Positions 1 through 11,731 of a DNA stretch of 17,955 nt are shown piece by piece. Made by a program: the position numbers and the translations under genes. A model generated the notes under the pieces. The model was not told the origin of the DNA. It saw only the letters and a list, made by a program, of their open reading frames with translations, and did no database searches. This stretch comes from Bondarzewia mesenterica (Eukaryota > Basidiomycota > Agaricomycetes > Russulales > Bondarzewiaceae), in contig SGPL01000624.1 in assembly GCA_004802705.1 (NCBI GenBank), forward strand, positions 1 through 17,955, written 5' to 3'. How positions within the stretch are numbered: the first letter of the stretch is position 1; each line of letters opens with the position of its first letter.

Positions 1-946
1 ATATTACTATTTTATTAGTATAAGTTAAAAATAGATTATGTAGAGATGGCTTTGTTTTTTCTGATAAAGATATCATCTGAAAGCTATCGATGAGCAAATT
101 ATAAATATAAAATTAGAATTAAAATTGACATAGTATTAATTGAGATATAGGTCTTTTGTTATTTTCTGATGAAGATATAATCAGAAAGCCATTGATGAGC
201 AGATCATAAATCTACAATCAAAAGTAAAGTTGATAAAGTATTGGCTGAGGTATGATCAATTCACTCTTAAAAGTATTATATTTTTATCAGTATTTTCAGT
301 TTTCTGCAACAACTAAAGCAGAGATGATCCTTAAACCAATTGTATTGCCTTTTACCAATTTAGCTCTATGTCTTTCATTTATGGACTTCACTACCATAGA
401 TACTATTGTTATGACTCTTATTCAAATAGACTTATAGCAAAAAGGCAAATGTGCATATCTTTTGAAATATAACTTATTGATGTTAATCTCATCCTAAATT
501 TTTTTTGCATGAATTGATATAAGTTAAAATGTCAAAGTTAAATGTAATCATAATAGCATAGTCTATAAATAAAAGTTGTAGAGCTAATTTAATAAAGGGC
601 AAAGCAACTAGTTTAAGGGTCATCTTTACTTTGGTTGTTGCAGAAAACTGAAAATACTGATAAAAATGTGACACTTTTAAGAGTGAATTGATCACACCTC
701 AGCCAATACTTTATCAATTTTAATTCTGATTGTAGATTTATGATTTGCTCATCAATGGCTTTCTGATTATATCTTCATCAGAAAATAACAAAAGATCTAT
801 ATCTCAATTAATACTATGTCAATTTTAATTCTAATTTTATATTTATAATTTGCTCATCGATAGCTTTTAGATGATATCTTCATAAAAACAAACAAAGCCA
901 TCTCTACATAATCTATTTTTAACTTATACTAATAAAATAATAATAT
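1..946. repeat. Long inverted (foldback) repeat
   Basis: Bases 1-~400 are repeated as the reverse complement at ~547-946: base 1 pairs with base 946 and the arms align with few gaps toward a loop of roughly 145 bp. Differences between the arms are largely C/T and G/A transitions (for example gtattata at 273-280 against gtgtcaca in the other arm). The left arm is cut by, or starts at, the window edge, while repeat subunits continue past 946 on the right, so the full element is probably larger. The arms hold matching short open frames (252-437 plus and 489-695 minus, both beginning MINSLLKV); these are explained by the duplication. A foldback-type DNA transposon or an inverted duplication are the main options. 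No transposase is visible in the loop. Confidence 0.9.
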
Positions 947-1175
947 CTCAGCCAATGTTATACTAATTTTGATTCTGACTTTAGATTCATGATCTCCTTA
1001 TTAACAGCTTTCTAATCATATGTTCATCAAAAAAACTGAAGTTATCTGAAAGAAATCTATTTTTAGCTTAAAATAATAAAGAGCAATATTTCAGCCAATA
1101 CTATACTAATTTGGATTTTGTTTTGAGATTATGGATATCTTTATCAAAGTCTTTTAATGATAAACATAAAATCAT
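61..1175. repeat. Diverged subunits of about 104-144 bp within the foldback arms
   Basis: On the right, similar blocks begin near 698, 802, 946 and 1089, spacings of about 104, 144 and 144 bp. Each opens with a variant of ctcagccaatactatac, then a t-rich stretch, then a variant of gctcatcaatggctttctgat and tcttcatcaga. The longer spacing includes a segment like aatctatttttaacttatac. Mirror-image blocks lie at about 61-150 and 154-251. The blocks at 946-1175 have no partner in the window, which implies that more of the left arm lies upstream of base 1. Subterminal tandem repeats inside long inverted arms are typical of foldback elements. Confidence 0.75.
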
Positions 1176-1279
1176 ATCATTTTCTATAATAATGCTATAA
1201 ATAGTATGCTTAGCTCTTATATTATATATATATTAAAACATACTCTCATTTTAATTAGCTCACTTATTATGCTCAGCTA

Positions 1280-1500
1280 CATATAACTGAACTAAAATAT
1301 ATATAAAAACATATAAAAAAAACATATAAAAAACCCATAGGAAAAAAACATGAGAAAAAACATATAAAAGAAAATAAGAAAAATAAATAAGAAAAAATAA
1401 AATATATATATATAGAGCACAAAATATACAAAAACNTAAAAAAAANTGTAGAAGATATCATAATAAATAACATAGGAAAATAACATATAAAAAGCCATTT
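1280..1500. repeat. A-rich low-complexity tract
   Basis: The tract is built from variants of acatataaaaa and aaaataagaaaa on the plus strand. It separates the foldback repeat from the N-containing region. Minus-strand open frames across it encode only Phe/Tyr/Ile-rich peptides forced by base composition, so no gene is called. Confidence 0.8.
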
Positions 1501-1606
1501 ATAATATATGGGCACTTTACAGATCTNACATTATATTATAGGCTATTGAATTAATGAAACTTTGCAAACTCTTATATTATAACAAGTTATATACTTTATA
1601 AAGTTA

Positions 1607-2477
1607 CTACAGCTGTTGATGACCCATGAAACACTTTGCAATGTCTTGGGTTTGCATGTTCATGATCTCATCATTCTATATNACAATCTTTGCATTATCA
1701 GCACTATNNATAAGATCAGCCACTAATACCTCNATAACAGCTTTATCTNCCACTGTCTAATGTACAACATCAGCTATGAATTNATTTACAACCTCATCNT
1801 CTTTTGANTATTTANATGAACCCTTGTTCACTTTTTCAAGGGTCAAGAGGTGGGCAATCAGTTTCATCTTTACCTTTGGCCATGCTACTACAAACATGAT
1901 ATCATGGATAATGTTAGTATATTTATTTTCTCTTTCTTTACATCCTTTTTTATTATCATTCTCATCAGCTTTTTCACTTAGAGCATAGCCGAGGGTTACA
2001 ATGTCAGCTGAATGCTTGAAGCAGCAATTGAATAGTATATCAGTGTAGAACTCATGATACTTAAGTACCACTATATTGATAGCACATTTATGTACCAACA
2101 TAGTGATCTCTACTTGTTTGAGATCTCCAAATAGTATTTCTTCAATATTATGCAAAACTACAACATGACCACTTTCTACCTCAAGTATGGNCTGCACCAN
2201 AATATTATGGCCAACTCTAATCCATGCCACATACTGGGATGCATCAAGATNTCTATCACTTGGCACANTATTGCCAATATTAGTCAAAAAAAAAACTTCT
2301 TTGAACNACTATTGATGATATCAACACACTATTAGTAGCAAATGGATTTACTACACTAAATACTGACTCACAGCAAGCTGCATCTTTTGCAGTGCCATTG
2401 AGCCTTGACCTAATACAACTTTTAAATACCATTGCTAATGCTANTTGCCTGCAACAAAAGATGTCCATTTGAGACAT
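1607..2477 (-). pseudogene. Decayed gene remnant of unknown function, best preserved piece
   Basis: From 2287 the minus strand reads in one frame to a TAG at 1607-1609 (226 codons), interrupted only by two TAG codons at 1757-1759 and 1676-1678. Reading continues sensibly beyond both, so they look like mutated codons. A second open frame, 2477-2280, leads into it from another frame; the switch falls at the run of T on the minus strand (plus-strand A run near 2285-2294), suggesting a homopolymer slip or a sequencing error. Composition is normal for a soluble protein: mixed charge, several Cys and His, and a charged Lys/Glu/Asp-rich stretch (ADENDNKKGCKEREN) about 110 residues into the second frame. 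No signal peptide or membrane segment is obvious. I do not recognise the family. Several codons contain N. Confidence 0.5.
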
Positions 2478-5400
2478 GCTGACTACTATTATGATTGATC
2501 TTGTTCCTTAATAATTTAGTCCTTTATCTTTACNTTAGCTTACAGAAGCTCTTTACTAATGCTCAATAATCTTTATCCATCCATAATGCATTCAACATCT
2601 TTGTAAATTNTTGAGTGATCNTCATGCAANATTTTGGCATNTTAAACAAGCTGAGCTAGTTAAAAAAATGCAATCTTGACAGAACNACATCTTTGNCATC
2701 TTACTCTGCAGAACTGGCAAGATATTTGTAATGCTTTTTCAGATCAAGATGTATGACTNTGATAATGTCACAGTCATTATTTTATCTCTTTTTGGCTTGC
2801 ACAAGNCTTTTGTCAATGTGTATGAGCTCTATCAGTTTCTTTTTCTAAGTAGCAGCCTCAAGGAAAATTCAATCTGAATGTGTCTAACATTTATGTCTCN
2901 ATTGAGCATGTTAACTTTAATGACTTTAAATAGTGAGTTTTCTCATTAATACTTTTATCATACTGCTTCATTTCATCACNTTTTGCTCAGATTTTGCTNA
3001 GATCTCATCAATCACAAAAGGCTNATGCACATCATTTCTAATGAGGCATACAAAATTCTAATAGACTTTGTATACTACACTGCATTCTATATCATCAAAA
3101 AACTTGTTGAGATAATTAAGTGTCTATTCATCTTTCTCTGTAGTAGTCTCCCTCCTTCCTTNGAACTTCTTTTTCATAATGTTATTGGCCTCAATCATCT
3201 CAATATTATCAGAANGCCCACTGCTAAGCCTGAGCTCATTTATTTTATTTGTGCCTTATCAAAGTAGGACTTGCTCTNTTTNTTTATCAACTATGTTCAA
3301 GACTGTATTACCTACTATACACCAGANGATCAAGCCATGATNTTNTGTTATAANAGAATGAATATAGAGATAGTNACAATAGCTCTCAAGATTCCTCTTT
3401 ATCTTGCACAAGTTGAACTATTGAGAAAAGAACAAAATAAGAACATTTATAATAGTTGAGTCACAGATGAATGCAAAATCATAGTNTTCACCTTTATCTT
3501 TAGATGTANCATTGACTTGCTGAATGTGNNTGATATTATTCACTATAATGTTGCATGAACTGTGCTCAATAAGCATNGACAGGAGAACTGAGCTAAACAT
3601 GATAAAAAGCCTGCCAATATGATCACTTTTATCAATGTCAACTGTGCTCTAGCTAAAAAAAAAAGGTACTCATAATTTTAGTGAGGACCTCCTCATTCCT
3701 TAAATCAATAATATAATGACATTTTATTACCTCATTCTTGCCTTTTTTTATAGATGGTGTAGCTAATCTTTACATTAGTCTTTTGAGTGCTCAGCTTTGC
3801 AATAATTGTCAAAACTACATCAACATCCCTATTCTTTTAGTATCACTCTGTTTGCCTAAGAATCCCTATAAGTCTTTATCTGTGACCCTCCNCAATCTAT
3901 CTACANTCATTCTGACCATATCTCTAGGAGTCTCATTGCTGTGTTATCTCNTTTTCACATNTACAACTACTNCATCAAACTTTAGTGTGCCCTCGATGGG
4001 CATNTTTATACTCAGACAACAAGTAGGCTTTTTACTGTATGTCTATTATAATGCATTCTTTTTTTTTTGATGCTTATATATAAAAACAATATCTTATAGC
4101 ACTACTACATCAGCTATATTTACCACTTCTTACCTAATACAGTCTGCCTTGTGACCTTTAAGCTCAGTGACTCTNCTTCCTCTCTGATTACCTCTATTTA
4201 ATCAAGATCCTTTGCTTGCCNTGAATCATCTATAGCAACAGTTTTTATATAATCAGCTAGCTTCTGTTGAACCTCTATTGCATCTTNAATCTCACCCCTT
4301 GATGCCTCCACTTGNCACCTTTTTTACTTTANATNTATCTCCTACTTCTTTGATATTGTTTTAGCCTCTGCNTTTTATTATGACAATGAATTCTCNAANC
4401 CAGACAAGGCTATTCTANACTCAATTCTCAGCAACACTATTCTCCTTTCAACAAATGATGTCTTTACTCCCCTCTGTAGGCATATTAGTCAAGCTCTNCA
4501 TCACTCAATTCTTTAACACATTTAGAAAGCAAACTGACTTCATTAACAGTGTGCTCCTTATNCTCAAATCTTGTTATATGGTATGCTAGGTATGAGCCAT
4601 TGACAACTAGTNTGATCATAGCATGCAGTTTTGCTCCTTTGATATATGTGCCAGCAATGTGTAGAAATNGCAGCAAGTTAAAGCATTAGGCTTCTAGTTG
4701 ATGGACTATTAGTGCTATAAGTGTTACATCCCTCAAGTATATCATAGCTTGTTTTTTGCATTGCCTGGCACTTATTTTTTATAGTTGAGAATAAATAATT
4801 GGCACCTCTANATAGTCATTAATGTTNACTGTCTAAATGTCAATATCATCAAAGCCACAATCTATATATTTATGTATTACCCACTTATCAATATCAGCCT
4901 CACAGACTGTNAATTCATCTCACTAGGGACTTTCAATAGTTTTAATACCTTTAGCTAGTAGCTTGGTGCATGATCAATANACATGTCAATCCCTCCTTAC
5001 AAGTTATTCAACAATGCATTACATCTCTTCTTATGGTTAGTTGAGCATAATCCTCTCTCATCTTAATCTTCTCTCCTCATTTGCTATCTTTATTGTTAAA
5101 AACTCTGAGCAATTTTGTACTGTAATGTAATTAATCACTGCCACAATGTTCAATAGTCCTGTGTCATTTTGAACTCACATGCCTACAACATTATACTTAA
5201 TATTATCATCATCAGTTCACCATTATATGTGTAATAAAAATACCATCAACTGGGTACACTCTTAATGCATATATCAATAAAATTATGCACCCTAACATTG
5301 TNATGTCATGCATCATTTCTTTCTCTCATGGCTGCTCCCTCTTCATATTGTCAATAGCTCGGCCTTTTAATAATACAAGGCACTTATCCTCCTTGTTATT

Positions 5401-6732
5401 TTTTTCCTCTAAGGTTGCNCACTGTCTTNCTTCNTCNCTCATTATTNAAACTATTCTGGCATGATTATGANGACATTGACAAGGTTTCACTTTTCATTGT
5501 GCTTACTCTATTTATCCATTGCTCTTTTCACTCTCTGATAGCCTTGAGNTATTTAAGGCTCAAAATATGACTAAAATGAGGTATATGATATTGCTTAGAT
5601 NGGCCTTGCTTAAACTACAANGATCACTTTATTGATATTAAATATTGAGGTGAGTGAGGAGCCATGATAAAAATATCAATGATGATAGCAGCAAGGATGA
5701 CATGCCCATTATCATCAATAAAATATGTTTTAGTGATATAAAATAAGTTAATTATATGTGATGCTCACTATTAATATAATAAGTGTTGATGAGTAGCTGT
5801 CACCTTGCCTTTGNATAATCAAACAGGTATTTTAATATAAATATTTGCAATAACTATCACAACTGAGCACTCAATCATACATTAATTAAAACAAATCNTA
5901 AGTGTCCTATTCTACCATCCTGATCTTGTGTTTCAATATTNTATGACTTGATTAAATANGACCANAGCCACATACCTCTTAATGAACTCTATATCTCTCA
6001 TAGATATGTAAAANAACATCTTAGCTTGTGATGCTAATGCTTTATCATAAATAATGTGACCTCCTACCTGNACTGTACTTGCAATAAGTACTTAAACTCC
6101 TCATACTCATATTTTAAATATGCTCACTAAAATCATCACAGCATTTGAGATCAATGGCCATACTGAAGTAACTCACTATTTTACTGCCCTGACTGTCTGA
6201 GATATANAATAGAATAAAATAAGGATAAAGAAACAAGGATATGCATGAAAACCATTCATCAATGCCTTAAAAAACTAAACAGCCCATTATAGTTAGAGGA
6301 TGTGACCCACAAAGTGCCCTCAGTCATGTATCACATAGTATACTATAACATGACATCACCATCACTATCACTTTTATGACTTACATAGTTGGCCACTACC
6401 TACTAATGTAAATATAGCTTGAGCAAGCACAAGGACTTATCTAAAGATGGTGATAATTTCTAGTTAGTACACAATGTGAACCCAAATGAAGTATGAGTCT
6501 TACCTCCTTATCTATATCTCTTGGTCTGTTCTCTGATCACTAACTAAATCTATCTTAGCTCTCTGATAGTTAATACATCNAATAAGAGGAGATAAAATAC
6601 CTCAGAAGGTAGGATTTAGAGATGGATACATCTNCAAAAACTCACTTGCAAATAAGATGTTATTCATACTTATTTATTTTATTTTAGTTTTTTTTCNTAT
6701 ATTTTAATTTNATGCTTATTNATATNTAATTN
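2478..6732 (-). pseudogene. Probable decayed minus-strand coding region, fragmentary
   Basis: Short coding-like stretches recur on the minus strand but are broken by stops, frame changes and N bases. Examples are a 63-codon frame at 4676-4485 containing IAGTYIKGAKLHAM, a stretch near 4310-4215 reading DAIEVQQKLADYIKTVA, a stretch near 3240-3160 reading SDNIEMIEANN, and one near 5725-5660 reading YFIDDNGHVILAAIIIDIF. They have balanced amino-acid use, unlike the plus-strand frames, which look like shadows. I cannot tell whether they are exons of one large gene or of several, and I do not recognise a family. They share strand and the scattered N bases with the 1607-2477 remnant, so they may be one unit. 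Confidence 0.35.
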
Positions 6733-7281
6733 AAAGCAAATTACTTTTGTAATATAATCAATGAATGATAAAATAATACTTTTAAAGTAAAATATAATTT
6801 CTCTATCTAATTCAGTTTAAACCTCATTTTCAAGCAATAAAGATATTTATGATTAAATTTTAAGCAGTCTTGAATGTAGTTTTTGAGCTGATTTTTGACA
6901 TGTGAGTAAGCTATTAGCTAAATTAGCAAGTGTTGGAGCTTTAAAATATAGTAGCTAAGCTTAGCAATTATCACTAACTTACAATATTAATACCCTAATC
7001 ACAATTAAGCATAAATATAACTGACTAAAGCACATTATATAGTTAATATTGATCAGTGTAGTCATTATTAAGTTTTGCATTTATTGATTAAATCAAAGTA
7101 GTTATCAATCAAAAGTCCTCAAATTTTAACTCTTCTCATCAAGACCTTTTTGATGATGTATATTATGTATAGGGTTGATGCATGAAAAATGATAATAGCT
7201 AACAATATCAGGCAGTTGTAAAATTTTATTATAAATCAGGTTGAGATCTATATATAAAGTTATGTGGGATAACAATTACAA
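6733..7281. other. AT-rich intergenic DNA, no gene seen
   Basis: No open frame of useful length, clear repeat or RNA gene is visible here. The stretch ends just upstream of the tRNA-like sequence. Confidence 0.6.
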
Positions 7282-7365
7282 GCTAAAGTGGTGTAGTGGT
7301 TAAGAGCAACAAAGTAATATCTTGAAGAAGTGAAATGCAAGAGGCTTTGGGTTCAAACCTAGCAA
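7282..7365 (+). repeat. tRNA-like sequence, probable SINE head
   Basis: Bases 7289-7308 read tggtgtagtggttaagagca, a good Pol III A box in tRNA-like context. Bases 7349-7359 read gggttcaaacc, a B box in which the usual cg is ca, as expected after CpG deamination. The spacing of about 60 nt suits a tRNA with a variable arm or a tRNA-derived SINE. The supposed acceptor stem (gctaaag) does not pair cleanly with the 3' side beyond tagc, and no convincing anticodon arm forms, so a functional tRNA is unlikely. An A-rich segment follows (7365-7420). Target-site duplications were not found. A tRNA pseudogene is the alternative. Confidence 0.55.
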
Positions 7366-7439
7366 ATGGCAAAAAGGGTAAAAATTTGAAATTGAAAAAT
7401 GATAAAGGATAAGTGAAGTTAAGAGTGAGAATTAATTTT

Positions 7440-9215
7440 ACTCTTACATTAATAATAAATTGGGCTTATTTGACAATGATTTGTTGCATACTTATTTACT
7501 GCATATTAGACTACAATCGTAAAGGAGAGATAAGTCAAAACAGAAAACTACTTATTGGTTGTTATTACATCTTATAATATCTTATTTACAAGTGAGGTTT
7601 TTGCAGATGTAAGGAGTTATGCTCCTCTCATCAACTAAAAGAAAAGGCGACAAGGATGACATTACTCTATCTTTTATAAACTATAAAGTTTATTAAAAAG
7701 GATGGAGAATTATCCCCTCATTATCAATTAAATAAAAAAGAGATGAGAATGTGATTATCTCTTCTTTGTGCACCAATACTGGCTCAAGTTCAATGCATTT
7801 GATAAGAGTATCTGTGAGAAATTGATTGGTGCACTTATGCATGCTCAAGTTCATTCTCTCTACTTTTCATCACCTCACTTTTTAATATCTCTTTTGAATA
7901 TCTAATAAATAGCCAGTGTAAGTCCATTCTATATCAAATCTGTACAACTGATGCATCTATCACCCTTTACATTTTGCTACTATATCCACAATAACTAGCT
8001 ATATGTGCTAGTACTAGTGATCAATGTGTTCACTTATAAACTATCAGTGTCATCACTAGAGACAGCTAGAATAATGTAGAGGTCAGCATCAATTTAGACA
8101 AAGAGAATGAGACACCAGGCTGCTATTATAAGGCTTTGCATTTGCTAATATTATCACTTTTTTTTTCTCAAAGTGGTTGACAAGCTTCGTGTGAGGATAG
8201 CAAGATATTGAGCAGAGACAGTGACCTTATTAGAGCTAAAACTATATATTTCAAATGAGTGCATTTATTGTCCCTCTTTTGCTAAATATAAAATTCACAT
8301 TAAATGAGTATGCATAGTTGATAGAAGCAACATTCACACTCATGAATGTTTAGATGCAATGACTCATTTTGATAGGGCTCATCAAATATGCCTCTGAGTA
8401 CTTCATTATTACTAGGTTTATGGGAGTTTGTTTGATCTAGGTACTTCTTTCTTATTCTTTCTCTAACTACTTAGCAGATTTTTTCTGCTATCATCTTATT
8501 GCTTTAGTTTTTACATCCCTGCCTTATCAATATGATCTGCAATCAATACCATATAGAGGTTTATGCTTTTATATTAGCCCTTGTTTATATCTTAAGGCAC
8601 ATTGTCACACAATAAAGTAGTTTCTAAGTGCAGATGGAAATACAAACAACCCCAAAGCATCAACAAACTTACTTCATTGTCTAGACCTAATCAGGTTTTT
8701 CTACTTTCTTAGAGAGACCTAATTGTTCATTTGAGGGAGGTTCCAAGCTTCAGGTCAAATTCAATGGGCTAAGTCTTAAAATATTTAAAAGCTATAAGAA
8801 GTTATGAATAAATGTAGACCTATATCAGTATGTGTGCCTGATGATTAGAAGAAGAACTTAGTATAATTTCCTCATCATAAAAATAAATTAAAATCTTGAT
8901 AATTTTATCTTAAAAGAATTTGAACAGTGCCTTGCTTTCTAAATACTTTCCTAAGAATGAACACAACAGATTATCCTCATATGGGATACTAAAGAATAGA
9001 ATGATGATCATAAGCATAAGCTGATACTATTAGAGATTTGAATTATTGACAAGAAATTCCTACTTTAAACAGTTACTCTAAATTTCTTAGCACTAGCTTA
9101 ATTGACTAGTAGTTGGCTAAACTGTTGAAGTTGTTATGCTTCAAGCCTAATTCTTAAGTGAGATATTTGTTGAAGTGAAGGAATAGCTTGGAGATTTAAA
9201 AAGATGATTAGCTAA
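7440..9215. other. AT-rich DNA without a supportable gene
   Basis: No long frame, tandem repeat or inverted repeat stands out. The best hint of old coding sequence is the plus strand at about 8507-8721, where one frame runs roughly 70 codons with a single internal TAG, and that is too weak to call. Polypyrimidine runs near 8160 and 8450 may be incidental. Confidence 0.5.
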
Positions 9216-10368
9216 TTGAATTTCTTATTTTTGGGATTTTATTCTCTCAAATGGAAACTTAAACTAATTAATCTTTTAAACTATTACTTTTCTTTGAGAG
9301 ATTCTCTATTTTTCTTGAGGGAGTCTCTATTGCTTTTGAGGCCATACTCCTTCTTTTTTATGTGTTTGAGAAGGAACTATATATGTATAAATAAAAACAA
9401 ATTATAAAGGGCTGAGCTTAACTAAAATAGGTAAATTTGAATTAAAAGGCTGTGCTAAAATAGAGATAAAAAAATTCTCCATTTGTATGCCTCTCCCTGA
9501 GTGCTATAAAATTGTGTAAAGTGAGGCTCCCAAAGCCTCAAAATATAGTCTTGTTATAACCCCAACATAGACTTATTCTATTATAATTCTATTATAGATC
9601 CATCACGTCACTGCCCCCATCATGCTGTTATCTCCTAATCTCTGTCATGCATAGCTGAGGTGCTGAGGGTGCCATCCTCTGCTCTCTTGCTGCAAGGTCT
9701 TATGATTATAATCAGTGAGATCTGAGGCTTACTTAGCTCCTTTTTAAAAAAGAAGGCATGTGCATACATATTACTGCTCTTCTTCTCCCCTTACCCCTGT
9801 ATGTTAGGCAATGTGGAGGTAGCATAAAGGCTATGATGAGTTGAGCATCAGGTGGATGTATAGAATGGAGTGATGGCACTATGTGATATGAGAAAAAATA
9901 AATAAAAATAAATAAAAAATAAAAAATAAACTCACATTGAATAGAAGTGAGTTAAAAAAATAAATAAAATAGAAGAAAATCACTAAAATAAGCTGCAGAG
10001 GGGCTTATGTGCTTAAGATGAGCTTGTATGCAGAAGACATGATGGTAGAGGTTCAAAAAGATAGAAAGAGTAGAGCATGCATTATATGACTGAGGTGCAT
10101 AGGCAGAGTTTGAAATTTTAACATGCTAGGTGCTGACATAATAGGCAGTGATAAAAACATCTTTTGTCTATATCAGAATATTTTTTTTTTTGGCATGCAG
10201 CTAGTTTTATAGATGCTAGCTAACACTCAGCTGCCAGCTAGGGCCTCACCAAAACTATTGTGAGGGAAAAAAAAAAGACATTTGAGCATGGCCACAAGAT
10301 GCTCTCAATATCTTTAGCATGTAGCTGAGCACTATAGAAATAGCCACATGTTTCCCACTTGGAACTCT
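9216..10368. other. Non-coding stretch with simple A-rich repeats
   Basis: An AAAT-like simple repeat lies at about 9892-9970. A poly-T run near 10181-10192 and a poly-A run near 10266-10275 flank a sequence rich in gctag/ctagc. The 63-codon frame at 9216-9407 is Leu/Phe/Lys-rich and looks like base composition. Nothing else is supported. Confidence 0.5.
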
Positions 10369-10469
10369 GCTTCTGCTCTCTCATCTATCTTTTCTTCTCT
10401 CTCTATCCTTCTTTTTCCTCCCCTCACTCTTTCTCTCACTCCTCTATCCCCTTCTTACCTCTCTCTCAT
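10369..10469 (+). repeat. Polypyrimidine tract
   Basis: About 100 bases are almost entirely C and T on the plus strand, with repeated tctctc, cttctt and ctcact elements. It could be microsatellite decay, part of a promoter, or the 3' end of an intron; no flanking exon was identified. A mirror-like homopyrimidine tract could also adopt non-B DNA. Confidence 0.7.
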
Positions 10470-10759
10470 AACTAGCATGCATGCACAGCACATGCATACT
10501 CATTGTTTATACTAATCTGTGATCACAATGGATAACTGACAGAGGTTGGAATGTGCACCTTAGCATATCACTATCATAATAATGCTGATAAATGTGTGAC
10601 TGTGCTCTCATGTACAACTGAGATGAGGAGTGAGGGCAAAGGGAAAAGTAAAAGCAATATATGGCACAAAAGGGCAGTACATGCTAGTATGCTCTCTCTT
10701 TTTGCTTTTTTGTTTAATTTCTTCCCACTGAATTTTTTTTTTATATTAATTCCTTTCCT

Positions 10760-11490
10760 GTCCACTATTTTGATATGTGCTCACCTATCTCCCTTGCTTG
10801 CTGGCCATTTTAACATAGTAAGCTAGTATCTTTATATCTAAATCCTACATTGCCTACCATTTTGACATAATGGGTATGTGTTCTAGCACCCAGGGCACTA
10901 CCTCACCTATCATTTGAACATGATGGGCATGTCAAAATGCATTCAGGCTATCTCATCTGCTATTTTAATATGATAGATGTGCATTCACATACCTAAGCCA
11001 TGACCTCACCTATTATTTCAATGTGGTAGGCATGCTTTCTCCCACATAAGCTGCTATCTTACTTATTGTTTTGATATGGTGAATGTGCATTCTCTTATTT
11101 AAGCCACTATCTTACTATAAGAATATATGCCCACTATTTAAACATGGTGAGTGTACATCCTCTCATCTAGGTTACCACTTTATCTACTGCTTTGCTCACT
11201 GTTCTAGGTGTGAGAATGCACGCTCACTATTTTAACATAGTGGGTGTGTGTTCTCGCACTAGAATGCACACCCAGGTCACCATCTTGCCTATCATTTTGA
11301 CATGGCCAATATGTGTTTTTGCATTTAGGCTACTATCTTGTCTGCTATTTTGACATGACAGAAGTGTGTTCTTGCACTTAGGCTATCACTTTGCCCACTG
11401 TTTTGATACAGTGGGCATATGTTCTCACACTCAGGCTATTTCACTTATTATTTCAACAATAATAAGCATGTATTCTTGCAATGTGTTTGC
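10760..11490. repeat. Minisatellite of about 53 bp with a hairpin in many units
   Basis: A core like ctattttgacatagtgggcatgtg recurs with its ttttgaca-type centre near 10766, 10807, 10861, 10913, 10963, 11016, 11070, 11136, 11230, 11295, 11348, 11401 and 11451. Most steps are 50-54 bp; a few longer steps contain extra or broken units. Between cores lies a conserved linker (a variant of ttctcgcacttaggctaccatcttgcct). In many units the core is an inverted repeat: 11393-11400 with 11409-11416 (8 bp, perfect), 11444-11452 with 11458-11466 (9 bp, perfect), 11223-11230 with 11237-11244 (8 bp, one G-T) and 10906-10913 with 10920-10927 (8 bp, one G-T). The units near 11070, 11295 and 11348 pair poorly. 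Confidence 0.85.
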
Positions 11491-11652
11491 CCTCTCATAT
11501 ATAAATTATTAAAGTCATAAGATGTGTGTATGAAATATAATAATAAAATAACAATAAAAATAATAAAATTTAAAGACTTGTCGATGTCATCTAATAAAAA
11601 TGCAAATAATGACCTTGATTATATAATAATGCCTTTCATATCTCTTGACCAG

Positions 11653-11731
11653 GTTTGCTCTCTACCACTCTTGTGCCCACTTTCTCCATCCCATTATCTC
11701 ACACTTACACTCCATGTCTGCCATCTCTAAG
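11653..11731 (+). other. Predicted intron 1 of the recombinase pseudogene
   Basis: The intron runs from a GTTTGC donor to a TCTCTAAG acceptor (79 nt) through a pyrimidine-rich stretch. It joins two open frames in phase 0. The donor is weak, and a start at the ATG at 11714 without this intron is an alternative. Confidence 0.5.

Larger units (their letters stand above)
1436..6732. other. Region of scattered single N bases
   Basis: Dozens of isolated N bases, almost all single, lie between 1436 and 6732 and none occur elsewhere in the 18 kb. They do not form a gap. The pattern suggests unresolved consensus positions, as when reads from several diverged copies, or from two alleles, are merged. 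It coincides with the decayed minus-strand coding region. Confidence 0.85.

Noticed and set aside
252..695. Two similar small proteins (252-437 plus, 489-695 minus) that look like a duplicated gene
   Set aside because: They lie in the two arms of the inverted repeat, so their similarity follows from the DNA duplication. They diverge toward the loop and show no sign of selection on codons.
1273..1515. Phe/Tyr-rich minus-strand open frames
   Set aside because: They come from an A-rich low-complexity tract; the residues are set by base composition.
2983..4070. Plus-strand open frames at 2983-3267, 3271-3459 and 3738-4070
   Set aside because: They lie opposite more protein-like minus-strand stretches and have poor composition, so they look like shadows.
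10760..11490. CRISPR array
   Set aside because: The whole unit, including the sequence between cores, is repeated and diverged. There are no unique spacers, and the setting is eukaryotic.
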